DNA of 64,000 nucleotides from Saccoglossus kowalevskii (Eukaryota; Hemichordata; Enteropneusta; Harrimaniidae). Positions 11,971 to 26,229 of this stretch are shown here, one piece after another. Location: positions 1-64,000 of the forward strand of contig NW_003130646.1 in assembly GCF_000003605.2 (NCBI RefSeq), in the 5' to 3' direction. A program made the position numbers and the translations under genes. The first letter of the stretch is position 1. Each line of letters opens with the position of its first letter. The notes beneath the pieces are model-generated. The model saw nothing but the letters and a program-made list of their open reading frames with translations, ran no database searches and was not told the origin of the DNA.

Positions 11971-14265
11971 TATAGCTACTAATTACAATGTATTCAGATG
12001 TGGATTCTGTGAACTGTGTGATCCAGTATTATAGCTACTAATTACAATGTATTCAGATGTGGATACTGTGAACTGTGTGATCCAGAATTATATCTACTAA
12101 TTACAATGTATTCAGATGTGGATTCTGTGAACTGTGTGATCCAGTAGTATAGCTACTAATTACAATGTATTCAGATGTGGATACTGTGAACTGTGTGATC
12201 CAGTATTATAGCTACTAATTACAATGTATTCAGATGTGGATACTGTGAACTGTGTGATCCAGTATTATAGCTACTAATTACAATGTATTCAGATGTGGAT
12301 ACTGTGAACTGTGTGATCCAGTATTATAGCTACTAATTACAATGTATTCAGATGTGGATACAGTGAACTGTGTGATCCAGAATTATAGCTACTAATTACA
12401 ATGTATTCAGATGTGGATACTGTGAACTGTGTGATCCAGTGTTATAGCTACTAATTACAATGTATTCAGATGTGGATACTGTGAACTGTGTGATCCAGTA
12501 TTATAGCTACTGATTACAATGTATTCAGATGTGGATACTGTGAACTGTGTGATCCAGTGTTATAGCTACTAATTACAATGTATTCAGATGTGGATACTGT
12601 GAACTGTGTGATCCAGAATTATAGCTACTAATTACAATGTATTCAGATGTGGATTCTGTGAACTGTGTGATCCAGTATTATAGCTACTAATTACAATGTA
12701 TTCAGATGTGGATACTGTGAACTGTGTGATCCAGTATTATAGCTACTAATTACAATGTATTCAGATGTGGATACTGTGAACTATGTGATCCAGAATTATA
12801 GCTACTAATTACAATGTATTCAGATGTGGATACTGTGAACTGTGTGATCCAGTATTATAGCTACTAATTACAATGTATTCAGATGTGGATACTGTGAACT
12901 GTGTGATCCAGTATTATAGCTACTAATTACAATGTATTCAGATGTGGATACTGTGAACTGTGTGATCCAGTATTATAGCTACTAATTACAATGTATTCAG
13001 ATGTGGATACTGTGAACTGTGTGATCCAGTATTATAGCTACTAATTACAATGTATTCAAATGTGGATACAGTGAACTGTGTGATCCAGAATTATAGCTAC
13101 TAATTACAATGTATTCAGATGTGGATACTGTGAACTGTGTGATCCAGTGTTATAGCTACTAATTACAATGTATTCAGATGTGGATACTGTGAACTGTGTG
13201 ATCCAGTATTATAGCTACTGATTACAATGTATTCAGATGTGGATACTGTGAACTGTGTGATCCAGTGTTATAGCTACTAATTACAATGTATTCAGATGTG
13301 GATACTGTGAACTGTGTGATCCAGAATTATAGCTACTAATTACAATGTATTCAGATGTGGATTCTGTGAACTGTGTGATCCAGTATTATAGCTACTAATT
13401 ACAATGTATTCAGATGTGGATACTGTGAACTGTGTGATCCAGAATTATAGCTACTAATTACAATGTATTCAGATGTGGATTCTGTGAACTGTGTGATCCA
13501 GTATTATAGCTACTAATTACAATGTATTCAGATGTGGATACTGTGAACTGTGTGATCCTGTATTATAGCTACTAATTACAATGTATTCAGATGTGGATAC
13601 TGTGAACTGTGTGATCCAGTATTATAGCTACTAATTACAATGTATTCAGATGTGGATACTGTGAACTGTGTGATCCAGTATTATAGCTACTAATTACAAT
13701 GTATTCAGATGTGGATACTGTGAACTGTGTGATCCAGTATTATAGCTACTAATTACAATGTATTCAGATGTGGATACTGTGAACTATGTGATCCAGAATT
13801 ATAGCTACTAATTACAATGTTTTCAGATGTGGATACTGTGAACTGTGTGATCCAGTATTATAGCTACTAATTACAATGTATTCAGATGTGGATACTGTGA
13901 ACTGTGTGATCCAGTATTATAGCTACTAATTACAATGTATTCAGATGTGGATACTGTGAACTGTGTGATCCAGTATTAGAGCTACTAATTACAATGTATT
14001 CAGATGTGGATACTGTGAACTGTGTGATCCAGTATTATAGCTACTAATTACAATGTATTCAAATGTGGATACAGTGAACTGTGTGATCCAGAATTATAGC
14101 TACTAATTACAATGTATTCAGATGTGGATACTGTGAACTGTGTGATCCAGTGTTATAGCTACTAATTACAATGTATTCAGATGTGTATACTGTGAACTGT
14201 GTGATCCAGTATTATAGCTACTAATTACAATGTATTCAGATGTGGATACTGTGAACTGTGTGATC

Positions 14266-14455
14266 CAGTGTTATAGCTACTAATTACAATGTATTCAGAT
14301 GTGGATACTGTGAACTGTGTGATCCAGAATTATAGCTACTAATTACAATGTATTCAGATGTGGATTCTGTGAACTGTGTGATCCAGTATTATAGCTACTA
14401 ATTACAATGTATTCAGATGTGGATACTGTGAACTGTGTGATCCAGAATTATATCT
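14266..14455. repeat. Prototype of the 4-monomer variant cassette
   Basis: Four successive monomers carry CAGTGTT, then CAGAATTATAG, then GATTCTG (with CAGTATT), then CAGAATTATATC. This order recurs as a block at about 21 places, the clearest near 15.86, 17.10, 18.34, 20.11, 22.17, 24.42, 26.95, 32.33, 35.69, 38.34, 39.40, 44.17, 45.66, 46.42, 48.96, 51.02, 55.80, 60.17, 60.89 and 61.70 kb. It is absent as a full set from 1-12 kb. Confidence 0.88.
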
Positions 14456-14597
14456 ACTAATTACAATGTATTCAGATGTGGATTCTGTGAACTGTGTGAT
14501 CCAGTATTATAGCTACTAATTACAATGTATTCAGATGTGGATACTGTGAACTGTGTGATCCAGAATTATATCTACTAATTACAATGTATTCAGATGT

Positions 14598-14951
14598 GGA
14601 TCCTGTGAACTGTGTGATCCAGTATTATAGCTACTAATTACAATGTATTCAGATGTGGATAGTGTGAACTGTGTGATCCAGTATTATAGCTACTAATTAC
14701 AATGTATTCAGATGTGGATACTGTGAACTGTGTGATCCAGTATTATAGCTACTAATTACAATGTATTCAGATGTGGATCCTGTGAACTGTGTGATCCAGT
14801 ATTATAGCTACTAATTACAATGTATTCAGATGTGGATAGTGTGAACTGTGTGATCCAGTATTATAGCTACTAATTACAATGTATTCAGATGTGGATACTG
14901 TGAACTGTGTGATCCAGTATTATAGCTACTAATTACAATGTATTCAGATGT
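14598..14951. repeat. 3-monomer tandem duplication (2 x 177 bp)
   Basis: GGATCC at 14,598 and 14,775 and GATAGTGTG at 14,648 and 14,825 are each exactly 177 bp apart. Two adjacent copies of a GGATCC, GATAGTG, consensus triplet are therefore present, with no visible difference between them. Confidence 0.88.
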
Positions 14952-15014
14952 GGATACTGTGAACACTGTGATCCAGTATTATAGCTACTAATTACAATGT
15001 ATTCAGATGTGGAT

Positions 15015-15368
15015 ACTATGAACTGTGTGATCCAGTGTTATAGCTACTAATTACAATGTATTCAGATGTGGATATTGTGAACTGTGTGATCCCGAATTAT
15101 AGCTACTAATTACAATGGATTCAGATGTGGATTCTGTGAACTCTGTGATCCAGTATTATAGCTACTAATTACAATGTATTCAGATGTGGATACTATGAAC
15201 TGTGTGATCCAGTGTTATAGCTACTAATTACAATGTATTCAGATGTGGATATTGTGAACTGTGTGATCCCGAATTATAGCTACTAATTACAATGGATTCA
15301 GATGTGGATTCTGTGAACTGTGTGATCCAGTATTATAGCTACTAATTACAATGTATTCAGATGTGGAT
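15015..15368. repeat. 3-monomer tandem duplication (2 x 177 bp)
   Basis: CTATGAAC with CAGTGTT, GATATTGTG with GATCCCGAATT, and AATGGATTC with GATTCTG form a triplet present twice, 177 bp apart (ACTATG at 15,015 and 15,192). The rare GATCCCGAATT and GATATTG shared by both copies show the event is recent. The first copy has GAACTCTG where the second has GAACTGTG. Confidence 0.88.
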
Positions 15369-15424
15369 ACTGTGAACTGTGTGATCCAGAATTATATCTA
15401 CTAATTACAATGTATTCAGATGTG

Positions 15425-16663
15425 GGATCCTGTGAACTGTGTGATCCAGTATTATAGCTACTAATTACAATGTATTCAGATGTGGATACTGTGAACTGTG
15501 TGATCCAGTATTATAGCTACTAATTACAATGTATTCAGATGTGGATACTGTGAACTGTGTGATCCAGTATTATAGCTACTAATTACAATGTATTCAGATG
15601 TGGATACTGTGAACTGTGTGATCCAGTGTTATAGCTACTAATTACAATGTATTCAGATGTGGATACTGTGAACTGTGTGATCCAGAATTATAGCTACTAA
15701 TTACAATGTATTCAGATGTGGATACTGTGAACTGTGTGATCCAGTATTATAGCTACTAATTACAATGTATTCAGATGTGGATACTGTGAACTCTGTGATC
15801 CAGTATTATAGCTACTAATTACAATGTATTCAGATGCGGATACTGTGAACTGTGTGATCCAGTGTTATAGCTACTAATTACAATGTATTCAGATGTGGAT
15901 ACTGTGAACTGTGTGATCCAGAATTATAGCTACTAATTACAATGGATTCAGATGTGGATTCTGTGAACTGTGTGATCCAGTATTATAGCTACTAATTACA
16001 ATGTATTCAGATGTGGATACTGTGAACTGTGTGATCCAGAATTATATCTACTAATTACAATGTATTCAGATGTGGATACTGTGAACTGTGTGATCCAGTA
16101 TTATAGCTACTAATTACAATGTATTCAGATGTGGATACTGTGAACTGTGTGATCCAGTATTATAGCTACTAATTACAATGTATTCAGATGTGGATACTGT
16201 GAACTGTGTGATCCAGTATTATAGCTACTAATTACAATGTATTCAGATGTGGATACTGTGAACTGTGTGATCCAGTATTATAGCTACTAATTACAATGTA
16301 TTGAGATGTGGATACTGTGAACTGCGTGATCCAGTATTATAGCTACTAATTACAATGTATTCAGATGTGGATACTGTGAACTGTGTGATCCAGTATTATA
16401 GCTACTAATTACAATGTATTCAGATGTGGATACTGTGAACTCTGTGATCCAGTATTATAGCTACTAATTACAATATATTCAGATGTGGATACTGTGAACT
16501 GTGTGATCCAGTATTATAGCTACTAATTACAATGTATTCAGATGTGGATTCTGTGAACTGTGTGATCCAGTATTATAGCTACTAATTACAATGTATTCAG
16601 ATGTGGATACTGTGAACTGTGTGATCCAGAATTATATCTACTAATTACAATGTATTCAGATGT
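15425..16663. repeat. 21-monomer HOR unit A (1,239 bp)
   Basis: First full copy of a 1,239-bp (21 x 59) higher-order repeat. Counting from GGATCC as monomer 1: m4 CAGTGTT, m5 CAGAATT, m7 GAACTCTG, m8 CAGTGTT, m9 CAGAATT then AATGGATTC, m10 GATTCTG, m11 CAGAATTATATC, m18 then AATATATTC, m20 GATTCTG, m21 CAGAATTATATC. A 1-bp insertion (GTGGGATCC) opens this copy. Private changes are TTGAGATG and GAACTGCG at m15-m16. Confidence 0.93.
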
Positions 16664-17902
16664 GGATCCTGTGAACTGTGTGATCCAGTATTATAGCTAC
16701 TAATTACAATGTATTCAGATGTGGATACTGTGAACTGTGTGATCCAGTATTATAGCTACTAATTACAATGTATTCAGATGTGGATACTGTGAACTGTGTG
16801 ATCCAGTATTATAGCTACTAATTACAATGTATTCAGATGTGGATACTGTGAACTGTGTGATCCAGTGTTATAGCTACTAATTACAATGTATTCAGATGTG
16901 GATACTGTGAACTGTGTGATCCAGAATTATAGCTACTAATTACAATGTATTCAGATGTGGATACTGTGAACTGTGTGATCCAGTATTATAGCTACTAATT
17001 ACAATGTATTCAGATGTGGATACGGTGAACTCTGTGATCCAGTATTATAGCTACTAATTACAATGTATTCAGATGTGGATACTATGAACTGTGTGATCCA
17101 GTGTTATAGCTACTAATTACAATGTATTCAGATGTGGATACTGTGAACTGTGTGATCCAGAATTATAGCTACTAATTACAATGGATTCAGATGTGGATTC
17201 TGTGAACTGTGTGATCCAGTATTATAGCTACTAATTACAATGTATTCAGATGTGGATACTGTGAACTGTGTGATCCAGAATTATATCTACTAATTACAAT
17301 GTATTCAGATGTGGATACTGTGAACTGTGTGATCCAGTATTATAGCTACTAATTACAATGTATTCAGATGTGGATACTGTGAACTGTGTGATCCAGTATT
17401 ATAGCTACTAATTACAATGTATTCAGATGTGGATACTGTGAACTGTGTGATCCCGTATTATAGCTACTAATTACAATGTATTCAGATGTGGATACTGTGA
17501 ACTGTGTGATCCAGTATTATAGCTACTAATTACAATGTATTCAGATGTGGATACTGCGAACTGTGTGATCCAGTATTATAGCTACTAATTACAATGTATT
17601 CAGATGTGGATAGTGTGAACTGTGTGATCCAGTATTATAGCTACTAATTACAATGTATTCAGATGTGGATACTGTGAACTGTGTGATCCACTATTATAGC
17701 TACTAATTACAATATATTCAGATGTGGATACTGTGAACTGTGTGATCCAGTATTATAGCTACTAATTACAATGTATTCAGATGTGGATTCTGTGAACTGT
17801 GTGATCCAGTATTATAGCTACTAATTACAATGTATTCAGATGTGGATACTGTGAACTGTGTGATCCAGAATTATATCTACTAATCACAATGTATTCAGAT
17901 GT
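16664..17902. repeat. 21-monomer HOR unit B (1,239 bp)
   Basis: Second full copy; every marker of unit A falls at the same monomer number. Private changes are GATACGGTG at m7, CTATGAAC at m8, GATCCCGTATT at m14, CTGCGAAC at m16, GATAGTGTG at m17 and CCACTATT at m18. The GGATCC-to-GGATCC distance is exactly 1,239 bp on both sides. Confidence 0.94.
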
Positions 17903-18730
17903 GGATCCTGTGAACTGTGTGATCCAGTATTATAGCTACTAATTACAATGTATTCAGATGTGGATACTGTGAACTGTGTGATCCAGTATTATAGCTACTA
18001 ATTACAATGTATTCAGATGTGGATACTGTGAACTGTGTGATCCAGTATTATAGCTACTAATTACAATGTATTCAGATGTGGATACTGTGAACTGTGTGAT
18101 CCAGTGTTATAGCTACTAATTACAATGTATTCAGATGTGGATACTGTGAACTGTGTGATCCAGAATTATAGCTACTAATTACAATGTATTCAGATGTGGA
18201 TACTGTGAACTGTGTGATCCAGTATTATAGCTACTAATTACAATGTATTCAGATGTGGATACTGTGAACTCTGTGATCCAGTATTATAGCTACTAATTAC
18301 AATGTATTCAGATGTGGATACTATGAACTGTGTGATCCAGTGTTATAGCTACTAATTTCAATGTATTCAGATGTGGATACTGTGAACTGTGTGATCCAGA
18401 ATTATAGCTACTAATTACAATGGATTCAGATGTGGATTCTGTGAACTGTGTGATCCAGTATTATAGTTACTAATTACAATGTATTCAGATGTGGATACTG
18501 TGAACTGTGTGATCCAGAATTATATCTACTAATTACAATGTATTCAGATGTGGATACTGTGAACTGTGTGATCCAGTATTATAGCTACTAATTACAATGC
18601 ATTCAGATGTGGATACTGTGAACTGTGTGATCCAGTATTATAGCTACTAATTACAATGTATTCAGATGTGGATACTGTGAACTGTGTGATCCAGTATTAT
18701 AGCTACTAATTACAATGTATTCAGATGTGG
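17903..18730. repeat. 21-monomer HOR unit C, partial
   Basis: Third copy, matching units A and B from GGATCC through about m14 (CAGTGTT m4, CAGAATT m5, GAACTCTG m7, CTATGAAC m8, GGATTC m9, GATTCTG m10, ATATC m11). After about 18,730 the expected AATATATTC, GATTCTG and GGATCC series is missing and unrelated variants follow, including a 1-bp insertion near 18,931. The HOR run therefore ends here. Confidence 0.88.
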
Positions 18731-19069
18731 ATAGTGTGAACTGTGTGATCCAGTATTATAGCTACTAATTACAATGTACTCAGATGTGGATACTGTGAAC
18801 TGTGTGATCCAGTATTATAGCTACTAATTACAATGTATTCAGATGTGGATACTGTGAACTGTGTGATCCAGTATTATAGCTACTAATTACAATGTATTCA
18901 GATGTGGATACTGTGAACTGTGTGATCCAGTATTTATAGCTACTAATTACAATGTATTCAGATGTGGATACTGTGAACTGTGTGATCTACTATTATAGCT
19001 ACTAATTACAATGTATTCAGATGTGGATACTGTGAACTGTGTGATCCAGTATTATAGCTACTAATTACA

Positions 19070-19650
19070 ATTAATTCAGATGTGGATACTGTGAACTATG
19101 TGTTCCAGAATTATAGCTACTAATTACAATGTATTCAGATGTGGATACTGTGAACTGTGTGATCCAGTATTATAGCTACTAATTACAATGTATTCAGATG
19201 TGGATACTGTGAACTGTGTGATCCAGTATTATAGCTACTAATTACAATGTATTCAGATGTGGATACTGTGAACTGTGTGATCCAGTATTAGAGCTACTAA
19301 TTACAATGATTCAGATGTGGATACTGTGAACTGTGTGATCCAGTATTATAGCTACTAATTACAATGTATTCAGATGTGGATACTGTGAACTGTGTGATCC
19401 AGTATTATAGCTACTAATTACAATGTATTCAGATGTGGATACTGCGAACTGTGTGATCCAGTATTATAGCTACTAATTACAATGTATTCAGATGTGGATA
19501 CTGTGAACTGTGTGATCCAGTATTATAGCTACTAATTACAATGTATTCAGATGTGGATACAGTAAACTGTGTGATCCAGAATTATAGCTACTAATTACAA
19601 TGTATTCAGATGTGGATACTGTGAACTGTGTGATCCAGTGTTATAGCTAC
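19070..19650. repeat. Block T relative (ACAATGATTCAG family)
   Basis: Carries GAACTATGTGTTCCAGAATT, TATTAGAGC with the 1-bp-deleted ACAATGATTCAG (about 19,307), GATACAGTAAACTG and CAGTGTT. The same series, with the same deletion, is at about 23,255-23,650, 58,480-58,870 and 59,660-60,050. A shared deletion is strong evidence of common origin. Confidence 0.85.
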
Positions 19651-19824
19651 TAATTACAATGTATTCAGATGTGAATACTGTGAACTGTGTGATCCAGTAT
19701 TATAGCTACTAATTACAATGTATTCAGATGTGGATACTGTGATCTGTGTGATCCAGTGTTATAGCTACTAATTACAATGTATTCAGATGTGGATACTGTG
19801 AACTGTGTGATCCAGTATTATAGC

Positions 19825-20165
19825 TACCAATTACAATGTATTCAGATGTGGTTACTGTGAACTGTGTGATCCAGTATTATAGCTACTAATTACAATGTAT
19901 TCAGATGTGGATACTGTGAACTGTGTGATCCAGTATTATAGCTACTAATTACAATGTATTCAGATGTGGATACTGCGAACTGTGTGATCCTGTATTATAG
20001 CTACTAATTACAATGTATTCAGATGTAGATATTGTGAACTGTGTGATCCAGTATTATAGCTACTAATTACAATGTATTCAGATGTAGATACTGTAAACTG
20101 TGTGATCCAGTGTTATAGCTACTAATTACAATGTATTCAGATGTGGATACTGTGAACTGTTGATC
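19825..20165. repeat. Dispersed block U, copy 1
   Basis: CTACCAATT, GTGGTTACTG, CTGCGAAC with GATCCTG, GATGTAGATATTG, GATGTAGATACTGTAAAC, CAGTGTT and the 1-bp-deleted GAACTGTTGATCC (about 20,160). The same seven markers are at 49,503-49,843, about 29.7 kb away. The doublet CTAAGTCCAATG at 20,357 and 20,416 follows, and a similar doublet lies near 48,266 and 48,325. Confidence 0.88.
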
Positions 20166-23100
20166 CAGAATTATAGCTACTAATTACAATGTATTCAGAT
20201 GTGGATTCTGTGAACTGTGTGATCCAGTATTATAGCTACTAATTACAATGTATTCAGATGTGGATACTGTGAACTGTGTGATCCAGAATTATATCTACTA
20301 ATTACAATGTATTCAGATGTGGATACTGTGAACTGTGTGATCCAGTATTATAGCTACTAAGTCCAATGTATTCAGATGTGGATACTGTGAACTGTGTGAT
20401 CCAGTATTATAGCTACTAAGTCCAATGTATTCAGATGTGGATACTGTGAACTGTGTGATCCAGTATTATAGCTACTAATTACAATGTATTCAGATGTGGA
20501 TACTGTGAACTGTGTGATCCAGTATTATAGCTACTAATTACAATGTATTCAGATGTGGATACTGTGCACTGTGTGATCCAGTTTTATAGCTACTAATTAC
20601 AATGTATTCAGATGTGGATACTGTGAACTATGTGATCGAGAATTATAGCTACTAATTACAATGTATTCAGATGTGGATACTGTGAACTGTGTGATCCAGT
20701 ATTATAGCTACTAATTACAATGTATTCAGATGTGGATACTGTGAACTGTGTGATCCAGTATTATAGCTACTAATTACAATGTATTCAGATGTGGAGACTG
20801 TGAACTGTGTGATCCAGTATAATAGCTACTAATTACAATGTATTCAGATGTGGATACTGTGAACTGTATGATCCAGTATTATAGCTACTAATTACAATGT
20901 ATTCAGATGTGGATACTGTGAACTGTGTGATCCAGAATTATAGCTACTAATTACAATGTATTCAGATGTGGATTCTGTGAACTGTGTGATCCAGTATTAT
21001 AGCTACTAATTACAATGTATTCAGATGTGGATACTGTGAACTGTGTGATCCTGTATTATAGCTAGTAATTACAATGTGTTCAGATGTGGATACTGTGAAC
21101 TATGTGATCGAGAATTATAGCTACTAATTACAATGTATTCAGATGTGGATACTGTGAACTGTGTGATCCAGTATTATAGCTACTAATTACAATGTATTCA
21201 GATGTGGATACAGTGAACTGTGTGATCCAGTATAATATCTACTAATTACAATGTATTCAGATGTGGATACTGTGAACTGTGTGATCCAGTATTATAGCTA
21301 CTAATTACAAAGTATTCAGATGTGGATACTGTGAACTGTGTGATCCAGTATTATAGCTACTAATTACAATGTATTCAGATGTGGATACTGTGAACTGTGT
21401 GATCCAGTATTATAGCTATTAATTACAATGCATTCAGATGTGGATACTGTGAACTGTGTGATCCAGTGTTATAGCTACTAATTACAATGTATTCAGATGT
21501 GGATACTGTGAACTGTGTGATCCAGAATTATAGCTACTAATTACAATGTATTCAGATGTGGATACTGTGAACTGTGTGATCCAGTATTATAGCTACTAAT
21601 TACAATGTATTCAGATGTGGATACTGTGAACTCTGTGATCCAGTATTATAGCTACTAATTACAATGTATTCAGATGTGGATACTATGAACTGTGTGATCC
21701 AGTGTTATAGCTACTAATTACAATGGATTCAGATGTGGATTCTGTGAACTGTGTGATCCAGTATTATAGCTACTAATTACAATGTATTCAGATGTGGATA
21801 CTGTGAACTGTGTGATCCAGTATATTAGCTACTAATTACAATGTATTCAGATGTGGATACTGTGAACTGTGTGATCCAGTATTATAGCTACTAATTACAA
21901 TGTATTCAGATGTGGATACTGTGAACTGTGTGATCCAGTGTTATAGCTACTAATTACAATGTATTCAGATGTGGATACTGTGAACTGTGTGATCCAGAAT
22001 TATAGCTACTAATTACAATGTATTCAGATGTGGATACTGTGAACTGTGTGATCCAGTATTATAGCTACTAATTACAATGTATTCAGATGTGGATACTGTG
22101 AACTCTGTGATCCAGTATTATAGCTACTAATTACAATGTATTCAGATGTGGATACTATGAACTGTGTGATCCAGTGTTATAGCTACTAATTACAATGTAT
22201 TCAGATGTGGATACTGTGAACTGTGTGATCCAGAATTATAGCTACTAATTACAATGTATTCAGATGTGGATTCTGTGAACTGTGTGATCCAGTATTATAG
22301 CTACTAATTACAATGTATTCAGATGTGGATACTGTGAACTGTGTGATCCAGAATTATATCTACTAATTACAATGTATTCAGATGTGGATACTGTGAACTG
22401 TGTGATCCAGTATTATAGCTACTAATTACAATGTATTCAGATGCGGATACTGTGAACTGTGTGATCCAGTATTATAGCTACTAATTACAATGTATTCAGA
22501 TGTGGATACTGTGAGCTGTGTGATCCAGTATTATAGCTACTAATTACAATGTATTCAGATGTGGATACTGTGAACTGTGTGATCCAGTATTATAGCTACT
22601 AATTACAATGTATTCAGATGTGGATACTGTGAACTGTGTGATCCAGTATTATAGCTACTAATTACAATGTATTCAGATGTGGATACTGTGAACTGTGTGA
22701 TCCAGTATTATAGCTACTAATTACAATGTATTCAGATGTGGATACTGTGAACTGTGTGATCCAGTATTATAGCTACTAATTACAATGTATTCAGGTGTGG
22801 ATACTGTGAACTGTGTGATCCAGTATTATAGCTACTAATTACAATGTATTCAGATGTGGATACTGCGAACTGTGTGATCCAGTATTATAGCTACTAATTA
22901 CAATGTATTCAGATGTGGATACTGTGAACTGTGTGATCCAGTATTATAGCTACTAATTACAATGTATTCAGATGTGGATACTGTGAACTGTGTGATCCAG
23001 TATTATAGCTACTAATTACATTGTATTCAGATGTGGATACTGTGAACTGTGTGATCCAGTATTATAGCTGCTAATTACAATGTATTCAGATGTGGATACT

Positions 23101-23199
23101 GTGAACTGTGTGATCCAGTATTATAGCTACTAATTACAATGTATTCAGATGTGGATACTGTGAACTGTGTGATCCAGTATTATAGCTACTAATTACATT

Positions 23200-23970
23200 G
23201 TATTCAGATGTGGATACTGTGAACTGTGTGATCCAGTATTATAGCTACTAATTACAATTTATTCAGATGTGGATACCGTGAACTATGTGTTCCAGAATTA
23301 TAGCTACTAATTACAATGTATTCAGATGTGGATACTGTGAACTGTGTGATCCAGTATTATAGCTACTAATTACAATGTATTCAGATGTGGATACTGTGAA
23401 CTGTGTGATCCAGTACTATAGCTACTAATTACAATGTATTCAGATGTGGATACTGTGAACTGTGTGATCCAGTATTATAGCTACTAATTACAATGATTCA
23501 GATGTGGATACTGTGAACTGTGTGATCCAGTATTATAGCTACTAATTACAATGTATTCAGATGTAGATACAGTAAACTGTGTGATCCAGAATTATAGCTA
23601 CTAATTACAATGTATTCAGATGTGGATACTCTGAACTGTGTGATCCAGTGTTATAGCTACTAATTACAATGTATTCAGATGTGGATACTGTGAACTGTGT
23701 GATCCAGTATTATAGCTACTAATTACAATGTATTCAGATGTGGATACTGTGAACTGTGTGATCCAGAATTATATCTACTAATTACAATGTATTCAGATGT
23801 GGATTCTGTGAACTGTGTGATCCAGTATTATAGCGACTAATTACAATATATTCAGATGTGGATACTGTGAACTGTGTGATCTCAGAATTATAGCTACTAA
23901 TTCCAATGTATTCAGATGTGGATACTGTGAACTGTGTGATCCAGTATTATAGCTACTATTGACATGTATT
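23200..23970. repeat. Block T relative with extra indels
   Basis: ACAATTTATTC, GATACCGTG, GAACTATGTGTTCC, ACAATGATTCAG (about 23,491), ACAGTAAACTG and ACTCTGAAC with CAGTGTT match the 20-monomer units at 58-60 kb. Two further private 1-bp changes, GATCTCAGAATT (about 23,881) and CTACTATTGACATG (about 23,956), lie just downstream. Confidence 0.82.
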
Positions 23971-26229
23971 CAGATGTGGATACTGTGAACTGTGTGATCC
24001 AGTATTATAGCTACTAATTACAATGTATTCAGATGTGGATACTGTGAACTGTGTGATCCAGTATTATAGCTACTAATTACAATGTATTCAGATGTGGATA
24101 CTGTGAACTGTGTGATCCAGTATTAGAGCTACTAATTACAATGTATTCAGATGTGGATACTGTGAACTGTGTGATCCAGTATTATAGCTACTAATTACAA
24201 TGTATTCAGATGTGGATACAGTAAACTGTGTGATCCAGAATTATAGCTACTAATTACAATGTATTCAGATGTGGATACTGTGAACTGTGTGATCCAGTGT
24301 TATAGCTACTAATTACAATGTATTCAGATGTGGATACTGTGAACTGTGTGATCCAGTATTATAGCTACTAATTACAATGTATTCAGATGTGGATACTGTG
24401 AACTGTGTGATCCAGTGTTATAGCTACTAATTACAATGTATTCAGATGTGGATACTGTGAACTGTGTGATCCAGAATTATAGCTACTAATTACAATGTAT
24501 TCGGATGTGGATTCTGTGAACTGTGTGATCCAGTATTATAGCTACTAATTACAATGTATTCAGATGTGAATACTGTGAACTGTGTGATCCAGAATTATAT
24601 CTACTAATTACAATGTATTCAGATGTGGATTCTGTGAACTGTGTGATCCAGTATTATAGCTACTAATTACAATGTATTCAGATGTGGATACTGTGAACTG
24701 TGTGATCCTGTATTATAGCTACTAATTACAATGTATTCAGATGTGGATACTGTGAACTGTGTGATCCAGTATTATAGCTACTAATTACAATGTATTCAGA
24801 TGTGGATACTGTGAACTGTGTGATCCAGTGTTATAGCTACTAATTACAATGTATTCAGATGTGGATACTGTGAAATGTGTGATCCAGAATTATAGCTACT
24901 AATTACAATGTATTCAGATGTGGATTCTGTGAACTGTGTGATCCAGTATTATAGCTGCTAATTACAATGTATTCAGATGTGGATACTGTAAACTGTGTGA
25001 TCTAGTATTATAGCTACTAATTACAATGTATTCAGATGTGGATACTGTGAACTGTGTGATCCAGTATTATAGCTACTAATTACAATGTATTCAGATGTGG
25101 ATACTGTGAACTATGTGATCCAGAATTATAGCTACTAATTACAATGTATTCAGATGTGGATACTGTGAACTGTGTGATCCAGTATTATAGCTACTAATTA
25201 CAATGTATTCAGATGTGGATAGTGTGAACTGTGTGATCCAGTATTATAGCTACTAATTACAATGTATTCAGATGTGGATACTGTGAACTGTGTGATCCAG
25301 TATTAGAGCTACTAATTACAATGTATTCAGATGTGGATACTGTGAACTGTGTGATCCAGTATTATAGCTACTAATTACAATGTATTCAGATGTGGATACA
25401 GTGAACTGTGTGATCCAGAATTATAGCTACTAATTACAATGTATTCAGATGTGGATACTGTGAACTGTGTGATCCAGTGTTATAGCTACTAATTACAATG
25501 TATTCAGATGTGGATACTGTGAACTGTGTGATCCAGTATTATAGCTACTAATTACAATGTATTCAGATGTGGATACTGTGAACTGTGTGATCCAGTGTTA
25601 TAGCTACTAATTACAATGTATTCAGATGTGGATACTGTGAACTGTGTGATCCTGTATTATAGCTACTAATTACAGTGTATTCGGATATGGATACTGTGAA
25701 CTGTGTGATCCAGAATTATAGCTACTAATTACAATGTATTCAGATGTGGATTCTGTGAACTGTGTGATCCAGTATTATAGCTACTAATTACAATGTATTC
25801 AGATGTGGATACTGTGAACTGTGTGATCCAGAATTATATCTACTAATTACAGTGTATTCAGATGTGGATAGTGTGAACTGTGTGATCCAGAATTATAGCT
25901 ACTAATTACAATGTATTCAGATGTGGATTCTGTGAACTGTGTGATCCAGTATTATAGCTACTAATTACAATGTATTCAGATGTGGATACTGTGAACTGTG
26001 TGATCCTGTGTTATAGCTACTAATTACAATGTATTCAGATGTGGATACTGTGAACTGTGTGATCCACTATTATAGCTACTAATTACAATGTATTCAGATG
26101 TGGATACTGTGAACTGTGTGATCCAGTGTTATAGCTACTAATTACAATGTATTCAGATGTGGATACTGTGAACTGTGTGATCCAGAATTATAGCTACTAA
26201 TTACAATGTATTCAGATGTGGATACTGTG

